A program made the position numbers and the translations under genes. The notes under the pieces are model-generated. The model was not told the DNA's origin. It saw only the letters and a program-made list of their open reading frames with translations, and searched no databases. DNA of 64,000 bases from Moniliophthora roreri (Eukaryota; Basidiomycota; Agaricomycetes; Agaricales; Marasmiaceae). Location: contig LATX02000235.1 in the NCBI GenBank assembly GCA_001466705.2, positions 62,001-126,000 on the forward strand, in the 5' to 3' direction. This document shows, in pieces, positions 32,740 through 44,649 of the stretch; the stretch's first letter is position 1, and each line of letters opens with the position of its first letter.

Positions 32740-33513
32740 TCAAAGCCCGTATTCGACTATATGTCGCAGAATCATCAAGGACCCGAGCATTTCTACCCGC
32801 AACAAAGACGACGATAAGCTCAAGTGCCAAAAAGTTTTCATAGATACTGGAGCCTCACCTGCAGCTAAATGTCCAAAGTCCTCTTCCACGGTCAACGAGC
32901 AACCAGAGGAAGTCTCATAAACGGGTTCGCCGGGTGTCTTGAGACTATAAGACGCGATAACGTATCCAACGGCATTGGTACACTATTATTGCATGTTCGG
33001 GTCAGCATCGACGAGAACGGGAAAGAAAAAAAAAAAAAAAATAAAAAATAAAGCAAACTCACCGTCCACTCCTGGTTTTCCTGTGATCTCCGCTTCCAGA
33101 AATATTCTTGACGATCCGATGCGACGAATTTCCACGACCTTTCAATAGAACGCCCTCCCTCAGTTCGAGACTTTTTTTGAGGGGACAAGGAATACAACTG
33201 CATACCTCCCGTACGCCGTCGACACTTTTACCAAATACTTATTCATGGGCATCGTCAAGTTTGACGACAATGACACGGTTCCCAACGCGTTTTTGGGTCC
33301 AAATGTTAGAGCGATAAGAGGATTGGATGAGTTGAAGATCATGTATGTCGCGTGGGACGACGCGCGTGCTGTACACCGGTACGTGAAATGCAGTCGGTCG
33401 TGGATGTCGATAAACTCGGAACCGGAGAGTTTGCCGGTCTTGTCTTCAAGCAGGTAAGGCTGGCCGTAGACGGTCATAGTGTTGCCGTTGGTTGGGGGAG
33501 GGGGGAGGTGCAA
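32740..33513 (-). CDS. DUF6593-like protein, copy 1
   Basis: Small beta-rich protein of unknown function. The pattern resembles the fungal DUF6593 family: YLLEDKTGKLSGSEFIDI, ATYMIFNSSNPLIALTFG, WKFVASDRQEYFWKRRS, ENQEWT, then CTNAVGYVIASYSLKTPGE and a hydrophobic end EMLGSLMILRHIVEYGL. Three introns join these in frame, and the stop is at 32740. A homologue with the same order of motifs lies at 43804-44552 (RKFIGSDGVEYRWNYRS, GQEWT, LATLTIMRHI). The two are diverged, so the duplication is not recent. The DUF6593 name rests on motif memory rather than a search. Confidence 0.7.
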
Positions 33514-35570
33514 GTAATAGGCGTAAAATCCCTCGTTGACAAAGGGGTGGGGGGAGGCGGGGGGAAGAGGAGATAACTAGTCTGAAGCCGCAGCAAAATG
33601 CCTGGGTAGATAAATGAAAAAAAAAAAAAAAAAGGACACGGTGAGGGGTAAGCCGAATCTCAATCTAAATAAACTCTCATACACGAGTCAATAGTTATCA
33701 TCATTCGGGTCTTTCTGTCGTGCGGGATCTGCAGATGATGTCTTGCTGTGAGGCGAGGCGTTCAATTGATCCCTGGAAAATCGGCGCTAAGCCCTTCCTG
33801 GAATGTTCTTGCTGTACGGCCTTACGCGTGTTCCGTGCTGAATCAGGCAATACCAAAATCGTAGTAACATGTCGTGACGTCTTGAAGGCGGAGTGTATTA
33901 TGAAAAACGATATAGTACCGCACCGCGTCATGTTCGTTTGATATTGAGATAATCATTTCATTTTGCTGAAGCTACGTGAAATGATAATCCATCGATTCTG
34001 GATCCTCAGCTTTGCGAATGGCTTAGCCATAAGAGATAAATGAAAGTAACGAACGCGTGCAGCTCACAATGGGTTTTCGGCAATCTTCCATCTCAGAAGC
34101 GATGATGGACAGCATGATATGGACTTCGCCTCCCCCCTGACAAAGCGCGTGCGTGTACAGTATTAGGGATCCAGGCAAAGGGGCGTTTTTATAAGGTCCA
34201 AATGAAGGTAAATTTCTTGAGATGATTCATCGCTCCGAGACATATCACTGATCAGAACTATGGGCTCGGAGGCCAGAGGACAATGCTAGTCATCTGCGTA
34301 CACGAGAAATCAGGATTCAGCCACAGCAAATGAATCACTGGGCAGGGCATGTGCTGATCCGAACCGTGACGAATCACGACATGATGCTCTGAAAAAACAA
34401 TGTCTGAATATAATCCAGAGTAAGGTTCATTCCAACATAAGCTGGATCTGGAAACAGTGACCCAGATAAATGGTGAGTTGTCTACGATGCTGGAAATGAG
34501 CTTTAGTTTCAAGGAACGATATGAGCTCTTACAGGGTAGGAGAATATGATCACGATGACTTTTTTTCAGAGCTGTCCGCCGTTCAATGTCAACGTCAGAG
34601 AAATCGGGAGGCAAGCGATTTCGGCAACCGCCGGACCCGCGGTGCAAAGTCTACGGCACGTGTGTGCGCTTCCGCTCGCTAAATTACTGCTTCTCTTGGG
34701 CCTCGTTCCCCAGGCCTTGGGTACCATCAAGCACATGCGGCAGAAAGATCTCTTTTGTACGCGTTGGCGACTGGAGACCGTTTCTGTCAGAAAAGCTTGG
34801 TGTACTTGGTTCCTCCTATGTGTTACCTCTCCCTGCACCAATTCACGACTACTACCGAGTCCATGGAGATCGTCGGGGCTTCAAGTTTTTCCTCGTTTCA
34901 AAATGTTCAAACCTTATCCGAGCTATAAATTTCTCTCAACCAACGTGATGTGACTGCGAACGCTTGTTAGAATTGAGTCCGAGTTCGACAGGATGGTCTT
35001 TGCCTTGCATGGCTCTCCAGCCGCCACGTCGAACCATTCAGAGTGCCGTCTGTTTTCATGATGAGTTCTTATTCGGGGGGTCGGGCGTCCAAATTATTTT
35101 ATCGAGGGCGATTTCTGCGGCTCCCTCGAGGCTCCCTGGTGGTTATCTTTTGCGAAACGCTCGGCGAACGCGGGAAGGCATGACGCGTTTTAGCTCACCT
35201 AACAGGGCATTGTCGCGAGATAAACTTCAGATCTTGACAGGATTACTGGTATCTGGTGTACTGTACAGATGACGTGCTTTTCATTTACCTTTCCGAATAA
35301 ACGGTGAATAAAGAAATCAACGTGAAACGCGAAGAAAACGGCTCGAAGGCTTCAAGTTGAACGCGACCTGAACGGCGACCCTTGGACTCCACTGCTGTAG
35401 ACATATCACCAAATTTTAATGACGCTCGCGGCTCAGCTAGGAGTTAATCGTACGCGAACATGGTTGACGGCGCGTCTCATTACATGTCAAGACAAGACAC
35501 GGAGTACGACAAGAGGGCCTGTTCACTCCGAAATTGTGCTGCTATCAGGGGGGAGGCGGGCCGTGGTTCC
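33514..35570. other. No recognised gene
   Basis: About 2 kb with several open frames (for example plus 34546-34953 and minus 34258-34647) but no motif that I can name. It has normal CpG content and an A run near 33618-33634. Confidence 0.35.
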
Positions 35571-36180
35571 GGAACACCGGGACGGTTGGTTGGTTGCCCG
35601 ATGGCCGGCTTAAAAAAATTTTTGAGCCAATTTTTTTTCAAATTTTGAACACTTTCTCAGTAACCAAAGGTTCTTTGATGACCACCTTCATAGCAGAAAG
35701 ACTCAAATTTGCTCCTATATGCCTTTTGGATGCTGGTCCAGATCAGTTTCCTGCCCACCCATGGTCCTTGGGGCTCACTCACAGGTATTTTAAGGGTTTG
35801 TGGTGGTTCGGCTGTATAGGACTGGGAGTTCTCCATAATAGGGTTACATTATATGCCTTCTTGAACCAACTTACACCCTGGATAAACATACTATCCTTAG
35901 ATCTTAGCAGATATCAATCCCTAGAGATTTGCAGTTGCTTGCTTGGGCTCCTGTACCTAGAATATAATGTAGATGAACCTTACAAACAGTTTGAAACATT
36001 CTACTGCAGACTTCGGTATATTGTGCTCGCACTTCGCTGAACCTAGCTAATGCGAAGGGGGAAGAGGACCAGCGCTAGTCAGGTGCTTGCTACTTAGCGC
36101 CGGTGATGTCATGTGAACTACCTTCCATATATGGTAGTCAGTGGTTGGTTGGTTCACCGCGACGGTCCTTAAAAAAAAAT
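35571..36180. repeat. CpG-poor block flanked by imperfect direct repeats
   Basis: GGTTGGTTGGTTGCCCGATGG near 35583-35603, followed by CCGGCTTAAAAAAATTTTT, resembles GGTTGGTTGGTTCACCGCGA near 36142-36161 followed by CGGTCCTTAAAAAAAAATT. Between them, about 35640-36010 is nearly free of CpG (I count one in that stretch), unlike the surroundings. This could be a short transposon remnant or a degenerate element with terminal direct repeats. The open frame inside (DAGPDQFPAHPWSLGL..) is not recognised. Confidence 0.45.
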
Positions 36181-37920
36181 TCGACCCCATGTACAAAAAA
36201 AAAAAATTCCCTCCCCCCTGGCTGCTATGGTTTTGTGCAGGAGGAGGAGCAAGGGAGGAGGTGGCCGCTCCTTCGATTCAAAACTGTTAGCTTTCCCCCA
36301 TGGAGCTGAGTGAAAACTCTACGACCCTGCAGGAGGAGTATGTAAAATGAGTAGTGTAATTCTGGCGTAAGCACGAACGATGCGGATACCCAGGCAGGAG
36401 TGTTCTCCTATGAGTTCGGTGCATAACGATATCACAATATAAATATTGCGTAACAGAACAAGGGACAGAACCTACTACACTATTGGATCGGATGGTGTTG
36501 GGTGGCGTTCAGACTGCTCTCGACTTTTGTATTCTGTGATAGAGCTGTAGAGGGGGACGGGCTGGCGATTCACGCGTACAACAACCCTTACTAGACATGT
36601 TTGGGAATCCATGATCATCACAAACTTGTAACTTGCAATGCGGCAAGGCGCGTGCTTGTCGCGGTTGACGCGTTCCCTATCTGACATCAAAGGATCTGTT
36701 CACGCAGTAATAGATAAATTTGGTGCAATGTCCGCAAGCTCAGGCCGAGGACGGTTTGTGGTCCACCGAGACCAATCACGTGCCTCGGGTTCTTGACTGG
36801 TCAACGTTTTTTTTTCCATCGGTTCAATGCCGTCTGTGGAAACCTGGTACAGCTTCATCCTACTTCTCTCAGACGGAAACTTTCCGATTCGCTGTGTTGG
36901 CACCCGCAGGACGAAGGACAGGCTCGAAGTGTCATCCGCAATGAACGCCGAACTGTGAGGAATTACTATTTGGGAATGACTCTTGGACAATATTGTACGT
37001 TGAGCACTAGCGGTACGTTGTCTATGCGGTTTTTTTTTGGCTGTGCAAGACCTTTTTCTGACTTGCTAATGGAATAGCATATCCCGACCGAGAAGCCATG
37101 GCGGTTAGCTCTTCCGTGAAGTCAAGTTCAAGTTCTATACCCGGTTTAGCAGGTTAAGGGCTACGAACCTTTCTAGAAAAGGATGTCTGGAGGGAATACT
37201 ATGAGACAAGGCGAGTCACGGGGGAGTAGCAGACAATGGTATAGTTTCGGGGTGGGTTGGAGTGCCCCACTTACGACAGGTTTCTTGTCGCTAACGAAAC
37301 GAGCTTCCTACTCAGGCTAATCACTTACTGCCTTCCAAGCCTTCAACGTCCGATTCGTCATGCATCCCAAGGCGAGGTTGTTCCACCTTTCGTGATGGCC
37401 AACCAGAGCACGACCCAACGAGCAAGCAGCTGTCATCTGCATGCACGCTAGTCGGCGCAAGCCAATTATTACTGGCTGTCCTTGTAGTTTCCAGTTGGTC
37501 GGATGTTCCGGTGTCCTCGGGTAGAGCATACGCCGTCTTTTTGCGACGGAGATCTCGCCATTTCCTCCTCTAGTTGATCATAGGCATCCACCTGAGCCTA
37601 CTAAACCCTAGAATCTTCGCCAAAGGAGCCTCCATATCTGCGCTTAATGGTTATCATCCGAAGTGGTCCCACAGGATATCCACGGATACCAACCGAACTT
37701 CCGAGAGGCCCGGATTCACCTTCTAGGCGCTGCTCGGGCTATAGTCACTATTCTAGCGGGCGGCTCAGAAGAACTTGAGTGATCATTACGCGTTACGTCG
37801 TCTTTGCTATCAACATCAATGATATGGAATCATTGAAGGGCGCTACTGTGAGTGTTTGAATATGATTTGATTGTCACTGGAGTAACGGTGTCATTAGACC
37901 CGGGAGATGTCCGTGTCTAG
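36181..37920. other. No recognised gene
   Basis: Short open frames on both strands without domains. The end of the stretch, with a TATA box at about 37924-37930, is the promoter of the first SDR gene. Confidence 0.4.
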
Positions 37921-37923
37921 GAC

Positions 37924-37930
37924 TATATAA
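37924..37930 (+). promoter_or_regulatory. TATA box of SDR gene 1
   Basis: TATATAA, 54 bp upstream of the start codon at 37984. The SDR pseudogene has the same motif at 39281-39287, about 35 bp before its start, so the promoter was duplicated with the gene. Confidence 0.6.
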
Positions 37931-37983
37931 GGAGACAGTTCGCGACAGCACAGATCAACATCTTCCTTGACATCCAATCCATC

Positions 37984-38904
37984 ATGACTGCAGACTCCTA
38001 CACCAAAGTCGTGCTCGTCACTGGCGCTAACCAGGGCATTGGGTATGGCCTCGTAAGGCTTCTCGCAGAACGAGGCCATATCGTTTACCTGGGAGCGAGG
38101 AACCCCGAGCTTGGCACTCAAGCGGTGTACGTTGTATACCTATTTCTCGAAGTTTCTACTTCTGAATTCTTGATTATCAGAAAGCAGCTCAAGGATGAAC
38201 ATGGCCTTGAGGCGCACTTTATCCACCTCGACGTCACCGACAGCTCCTTGATAGCAGCCGCGAAAGAGCGTATAGAGAAGGAACAAGGTCGTTTAGATGT
38301 TCTCGTTAACAACGCAGGTATGTCTCATCTCTCTACCTCCTTCCACACCTTGAGCCTCACACTGCCATTCAGCTGTCGCATGCGAATTCATCCCACCCTC
38401 TCAAAGCAAACACACTGAATACCGATACAGTTTTGAAACAAACTTTTTTGCCGTCATCGAGCTCACAACCGCCCTAATGCCTCTCATCCGAAAAGCCACA
38501 CCAGGCTACGGATCCATCATTAACGTTACTTCTGGTCTGGGCTCCAACAGCGGCCGAGCAGGACCCGAAGCTAACCAAGCCTATAACGGTGCTAATGCAT
38601 ATGGGGCTTCCAAGGCCGCATTGAACTCGTACACAATCGCGTTGGCGAGGGAGCTGGAACCGGAGAAAATTAGAGTGAATTGTATTTGTCCAGGGATTGT
38701 GACAACCAAGCTTAATGGGTACAGAGCTGGGACGACACCGTTGGAGGCTGCCGAGTTGTTTGTGCCTTGGGCGTTGGTTGGGCCGGAGGATGACGACAAG
38801 ACATGTATGTTTTTTTTTCTTCTGATTCTCGTTCGCGAAGATCATCGTCTGATGAGAGTTTCTCAGGCCGATTCGAAAGTGAGGGGATACCAAAGGGGTG
38901 GTGA
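37984..38904 (+). CDS. Short-chain dehydrogenase/reductase 1
   Basis: NAD(P)-dependent oxidoreductase of the classical SDR type; the substrate is unknown. Exons join to give the cofactor loop VTGANQGIGYG, the second strand VYLGARNPELG, LDVTDSSLIAA, and LDVLVNN followed by Ala-Ala at the splice (NNAA rather than the canonical NNAG). Then come the catalytic Ser strand INVTSGLGSNSG, the YxxxK motif in NAYGASKAALNSY, and VNCICPGIVTTKLNGY. The last intron follows DDDKT, and a short final exon encodes CRFESEGIPKGW, with stop at 38902. The whole protein is about 255 residues, a normal single-domain SDR. It is closely related to the pseudogene downstream and the inverted gene at 40351-41276. Confidence 0.93.
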
Positions 38905-39321
38905 AAGGCCTTGTGTCTTGATTATTAGAGTTAGAGCTGCTGTGTACGCGCGTAAGAATGGCCAAGCGAATAAATTTTATCAAATCATCCCATCGTTTTG
39001 GCTTTGCACGCTTTATCTTGACTCATGGCTCTTCGAGCGGATCTCTCTGTTCATGCCTTCTGCTGCGCCTGTTACTCTTAGAGCCATTTTTGCTGCGGGT
39101 ATTCACTCATTAGCTACAAGACAAACCCACCCGATGAATACTTCGCCGCATACGTAATCAACTCTCCATCTCCTCGTGCGTTAGGTTCTTCCGCGGCATT
39201 CTGTGACTGATATCATGATATAGGTGCTTCCATCGCTTTCCGTTAAGGAGTCTGATTGACAACAGAATAAGACACGAATCTATATAAGGGACCATCAAAG
39301 AGCAGCTTCCCCAATACCGTC

Positions 39322-40205
39322 ATGGATCCCTATACCAAAAGTCGTGCTCGTTACCGGGGCCAACTATAGTATAGGGTACATTCTAGTCAGGCTTCTTGCG
39401 GAAAGAGGCCCATATTGTGTATCTGGGAGCTAGGAACCCCGAATTGGGAGCACAAGCAGTGTACCGTTGCATATCCCTCGGCTCAGAAGGCAATTGAAGG
39501 ACGAACATGGGGTAGAGGCCTTACTTTATGCATCTTGATGTTACGGACAGCACTTTTGATAACAGCGGCAAAAGCAAAAGGATAGAACAGGACAGGAACA
39601 TGGTCGTTTTGGGATGTTCTCGTCAACAACGCAGGTGCGTTTTTGCTCTAATCTTCTAGTGAATCACGACACCTTACTAGTCACAATATAGCTGTTGGCT
39701 GCGAGCTCATCAAATCCTCCGAGAGCAAAACATACCGAATACCGACAAACATTCGAAACCAATTTCTTTGCCATAATCGAGCCCAACGACCACACTCGTA
39801 CCTCTTATTCGCAAGGCCAAACTAGGATACAGTGCCATCGTCAACGTTACGTCTGGTTTGGGATCCAACGCTGCCCGAGCGGGACCCGAAGCTATAACGG
39901 TGCTAATGCTTATGGTTCATCAAAAATTGCATTAAACTTGTATATCATTGCGCTCGCGAGGGAGCTAGAAAAGGAGCAGATGTGACTAGGGTGAACTGTG
40001 TTTGTCCGGGGATTGTGACGACGAAGCTTAATATGTGGTTGCCTGGAAAGACTGCACTGGAGGCTGCGGAGCTGTTCGTACCATGGGTGCTCCTTGGGCC
40101 AGAGGATGATGATAAAACTTGTGTGCGTTCTTGACCGTCAGTTTGCGAATAGCCTCTAATGCAATTGTAGGTCTCTTTTATAGCAACGGTTCGCCGAAGG
40201 CCTAG
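39322..40205 (+). pseudogene. SDR pseudogene (copy 2)
   Basis: Starts MDPYTKS after a conserved TATA box. An extra A in the run before GTCGTGCTCGT shifts the frame within the first ten codons, and the glycine-rich loop has also lost residues (GCCAACTATAGTATAGG). More 1-2 base indels occur near 39410, 39500, 39550 and 39610. Recognisable later pieces are GLGSNAARAGPEA, NAYGSSKIALNLY and the final exon CLFYSNGSPKA, which keeps even the last intron position. The density of frameshifts indicates a long-dead copy of gene 1. Confidence 0.88.
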
Positions 40206-40350
40206 TAAAGAAACAATACTGTACCGCTCAACAAGCAGGGATACCAGATAGGCATTACTTCCAGAGACAACAGGAAGATGTACCAAACAGTATCTATTGC
40301 TCATACGTCTATCTAAGGTAGCATCGTCACTATTGCCTTGTACATGTACA

Positions 40351-41276
40351 TCACCAATTCTTAAGAGTACCATTACTGTAATATCGACCTATAATGCGAT
40401 ATATTAGTTTACCAAACAGACAGACCACCCTAGTTGGTAGAGAAACTCACATGTCTTATCATCATCCTTCGGGCCCAACAAAATCCATGGTGCCAACAAC
40501 TCTGCACCTTCTCTAGGCGTCTTACCACCCTCCATATACCCATTAATCTTGGTCATTACCAGTCCTGGGCAAATACAGTTCACTCTAATCCTCTCCTCTC
40601 TTAAGTCGTTCGCCAACGCGATAGTATACGAATTGAGCGCGGCTTTTGATGCGCTATACGCATTAGCTCTGTGAAACGCCTTGGGTGCTTGCGGTGACGC
40701 TTGTCCGCTGTTCGATCCCAGACCAGAGCTAACGTTGAGAATGGCACCGTATCCCGGTTTAGCTTTGCGGATGAGAGGCATAAACACCGTTGTGCACTCG
40801 ATGAGACCAAAGAGATTGGTGTTGAAGACGCGAGCGTATTCTTTAGCATCGCTTGAGGAGGGATCTTGGTATTGGCAGCTGACAGCTGTAGGTAGAGGTG
40901 TGAGCCTGCATAAGATTCCGTGGAAGTAGAGCTGACCTGCGTTGTTAACGAGGACATCGATGTGTTCTTCGCTCCTCTCGATAAACTCTTTTGCAGCTTG
41001 AATAGATGCGCTGTCGTTCACATCGAGCTGAACAAATGTGGCTTTCAAACCAAATTCGTTCTTGAGTCGTTCCCTGAAATCCGGTCCGGGTCAGTCATGC
41101 CTTGAAACTGAAAAATGATGGAAATCGCACTCGGCATCCTTTCCAGCAGTCGCATTCCTGGCTCCGATATACACCTTATGCCCCTTCTCTGCCAACAATC
41201 TGACGAACTCAAACCCAATCCCGCCATTGGCGCCGGTAACGAGTACAACCTTTTTGTACGAATCTTCGGAAGACAT
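40351..41276 (-). CDS. Short-chain dehydrogenase/reductase 3 (inverted copy)
   Basis: Intact classical SDR, same intron positions as gene 1. It has VTGANGGIGFEFVRLLAEKG, VYIGARNATAG, LDVNDSASIQAAK and VLVNNAAVSC (again NNAA at the splice). Next are LNVSSGLGSNSG with the catalytic Ser, the Tyr-Lys pair in NAYSASKAALNSY, and VNCICPGLVMTKINGY. The final exon reads CRYYSNGTLKNW using the acceptor CATTATAG; a later acceptor would add an unrelated tail. It is tail-to-tail with the pseudogene, about 145 bp apart. Substrate unknown. Confidence 0.93.
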
Positions 41277-42668
41277 GATGTCAGTATAAAAGGAAAAGGA
41301 TATCGCAAACAAAGCACTCAACCCGTCTCTTTTATAGTACATTTAGTGCTTTCAGTACCCTCGTATCTTCGTCAGCCGAGCCCTGCACATTCGTCAGCAT
41401 TTTCGGTTATAGATTTGCCGAATCGGAGGTAACAAAGGGTAGCTAAGGTGCGATTTGAAGTTGGCGATGGAGCTTAATATGCCACAAGGTACAACCCAGG
41501 CGCCGTCGTGCAAAGTGTGGAATGAACCCTTGGGCAGTTTGAGCAGTCTCGAAACCATATGACTGAGAATGCAGGCGTGTTTGCTGGGCGAGTAGTGTCC
41601 GGTCAAACAAAATTGTATATCTTGGTCCTCTCGCTTTCGGGTAGAAATGAATCAGCACCTCGCGTAAGGACATACTGGATATCACCTCATCCATCGGATT
41701 CCATCCTCGGAGTAATCCTGATTACGCTCTCTGAGGGTATGTACCGGCCTTGAGCTCGAGAGGTTCAGTGCTCCAGCAGCTTTGGGGCATTCGCTGTTTC
41801 CAAAGGCACCTGTTCAATGTGCTCAAATAAGAAAGCTCTCCGCGACGATTGAGAACTGTAACAACAAATATCACGATGACCAACTGTCAGCAGATTGCAC
41901 CAACTGCGGGAAACCAACGGGCTCCAGAGCAGGATGAACGTCCAAAAGTTCACGTCCTAGGATGATTTAGATCTAGTGCAAGAGTTCAGCTTGGTATCAC
42001 CCTTTGAAGGATGGGATCGGTTGATAGATATTTGTGGCTGTGCTATGCGCTGGCGGGGCGTCGGAAGCAAATCGCGGAACTCTTCAGGGCTCCTCTGGCG
42101 TTTCTTTCGCAGTAACATGCGCCTTCTGTCCTTTGATCACTAGTGAGACCGAGCTAACGGGTACTGGGTGTGCAACTTACATGATCTCTACCTCCAGATA
42201 GACGCAGTTCGCCTCTCGAACCCTGTGACGCACACAGCTCAGCCTCCGGTGATCAAGGCAACTTTGGCGAACGTGCCTGTCCTAGCAGAGGCATTTGGCT
42301 GCTACGCAATCTGTAACGTAAGTTGCGTCAATCATCGAGCACGCTATTTCTGAATAGCAATCCCTACCATCATCAAGTGGAGGTACTGCATATGTACCGC
42401 CTTCTGTGACCCCTAATCAAGCCAGCGTAACACCTGGATTAATCCTGTTAATAGCATCGGACATTGCCTCGAGAAGTTCGCTTTCGAAGTACGAGCGTGG
42501 TAGCTCTCAGTAGGGCCAGGTAGATGAATAACAGGAAGGGGAAATTAAGGGGAAATGAACGTTTATTCCTGTCCTATCTATCATCCATGAAAGGAACAGC
42601 GTCAGGGGTGGTATACATTGCCTCGCCTTCTTCCGTATTAACCTTGAGTACTCGGACCGGGCGCCATT
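41277..42668. other. No recognised gene
   Basis: The SDR 3 promoter region, with a TATA-like TATAAAAG on the minus strand near 41284-41340, followed by about 1.2 kb with only short unrecognised frames. Confidence 0.4.
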
Positions 42669-43472
42669 TCAATGGTTTGTTGGCTGAAGCAACGATTCGA
42701 ACTAGATCAGAAGGTACGTCAGGATCATAGCGCAGAAGTAGCGTTTTGCGCTCACCTGATCTATTTCAGTCGGATTCGGTGTTTCTTCACCCGCGTTTGT
42801 GAGGTTGTCCATGCTCAATGACAGATGCTGTTGGAGCGACTCGATCATAAGCTTAACGATGATTCGCAGAACACATAAACGCACCTGATCCTTTGTCCCT
42901 TCTGGCTTCCTCATCCCAGCCTGTGAGGCGTCTTCCCTAGGGACAATATCGATCAAAAAGTCGAACTGGTCAGATTTGCTCAGTGCTTGTGCAATATCTG
43001 AACGCGAAAGTGTCCTTCGTTTGTTGGAATCCGCAATGATAAATGCTCGAGCAGTTATTTCTGCTATGAATACTATATATAAAGCACGTTCGTTCGACCG
43101 TACGTCTCGGAGAGAAGTATGACGACTCACTTTCGCATGCTTTGCAGAATAAAATTGGAGCTGTGCCAATTCAACATCGTCATTATTCCTTGACCGGAGA
43201 ACGTTTGCGAGAAGCCACACCATCGGCTGCTATCATCTTGATTCAGACTTTCAATCCATATGGAGAATGAAATCGAGCTGAAAAATCAGGCTGACTTTGA
43301 CGTCTGGGTCGCTCTTCATAACTTTTTTGATCCTTGCTAATGGGAGTGTAGGGTGGCGATAGTCCGGGGTTTCCTCTTCTGCCATGGCAATCTGACGTTG
43401 CCAGAATGTCCTGAGAAATTCGTTCAAGGGCTGGCCAGGTAGCACAAAGGGCTGTGAGGAGGAGGACGACAT
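42669..43472 (-). CDS. NF-YC / HAP5-type CCAAT-binding subunit
   Basis: Histone-fold subunit of the trimeric CCAAT-binding factor, which pairs with NF-YB and recruits NF-YA to promoters in the nucleus. Exon 1 begins MSSSSSQPFVLPGQ and reads FLRTFWQRQIAMAEEE, then LPLARIKKVMKSDPDVK. Splicing continues through MIAADAPILFCKACE, IFIAEITARAFIIADSNKRR, TLSRSDIAQALSKSDQFDFL and IDIVPREDAS, the full family core. Introns cut the core in several places, all in frame. The tail after KDQ is short and poorly conserved, and the end at 42669 is provisional. An in-frame Met further upstream (43553) exists, but the chosen start gives the usual length before the core. Confidence 0.92.
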
Positions 43473-43803
43473 GAAGGGCGGGAACCAAAAATGGGGTAAC
43501 CTTAACCTTAGGTTCTGCTGGTGAACAACAGGGCCGGCGGCAGGCAATTGCAACTCGTTTTCTCAGACCAACACGATGGAACGCGTTTCGTTCACAGCAA
43601 ATGTCTGACAGAATGTTCTCGTTGTATTGTCCATGGGAGTATTGATAACAATGCAAGGTGGTGGTACATGATGGAATATTACTACAGTGGTATAGCTAAT
43701 CGCCGAGGACAGGTAGGCAGCATTATCAAGAGCTGTAATAGGTATCGGTAGCGGTATCGGTAGCGATTGTACAGGGGTACATATGAATAGAGATAGAAGA
43801 TCG

Positions 43804-44552
43804 TCAAAGGTTGTGCTGTTTGATATGACGCATGATCGTGAGTGTAGCGAGGATTTCTGACGAGAAAATCATCAGATTGATTTGTCGTATCATGCAAAAA
43901 ATGGCATACCCGCAGTAAGGTGTATGAATGGCTCATAAATTGTCAAGGTGTTACCCGACACATCAAAGGAACGTTCGTTAGGGGGCTTGAGATTGAAGTG
44001 GGCCACGAGAAAGTTATCCGCCGCTGTCGTACACTGGAAAATCATAGTTCGGGGTGATAATCAGAATTTGATGGACAGACACAACAAGTTTACCCACAGT
44101 CCACTCCTGCCCGGGTACACTTCTGTAATTCCATCGATACTCCACGCCGTCAGACCCGATAAATTTTCGTGACCGTGATCTGAATAAGGAACGGAATAAG
44201 ATTATAGGAAGGAGTGGGGGCAAGTACGCGGTACTAACGCTCCGAAGATTGATGTTTTTCGAAGATAACTGCCCATGGGAAGGGTAAACGTCGCCGGGGC
44301 GCGGCTGAACGTGATGCGGCCCAATGACTCGTCAGGCATGAATTCCATAATAACAATGGGATCCCGATGGTACGACATCCTATCCCGATGCCTTGAGGCC
44401 CTCCGTTCCATATTGTAAATCATTGTGACGGTCTTTTGTGGGATACGAGCCACTCGGAAAAAGGCGCGGTCGTACATATCGTCAAAGTCAGATCCGGTGA
44501 GTTGACCTGTCCGGTCCTCAAAAATGTATGGGAGTGGAGTGGTCCTGTTCAT
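43804..44552 (-). CDS. DUF6593-like protein, copy 2
   Basis: Homologue of the gene at 32740-33513: YIFEDRTGQLTGSDFDDM, IVIMEFMPDESLGRITFS, RKFIGSDGVEYRWNYRS, GQEWT, CTTADNFLVAHFNLKPPNE and the end EILATLTIMRHIKQHNL. Three introns with GT-AG borders link these in frame. The frame is open upstream to a Met at 44636, but a minus-strand TATA box at 44643-44649 would place transcription start downstream of that codon. The Met at 44552 (MNRTTPLP) is therefore the better start, and it also matches the N-terminal length of copy 1. Function unknown. Confidence 0.72.
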
Positions 44553-44642
44553 GGCGGACGCGGGTGAAAGGGATAGGCGTAGATAAAGAGGAAGTGAGGG
44601 AGGGAAGGGGAGACAAGCCAGCGGGGCAACTTTCAACTCCCT

Positions 44643-44649
44643 TTATATA
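44643..44649 (-). promoter_or_regulatory. TATA box of DUF6593-like copy 2
   Basis: TATATAA on the minus strand, about 90 bp upstream of the chosen start codon. It decides between the two candidate start codons. Confidence 0.55.
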
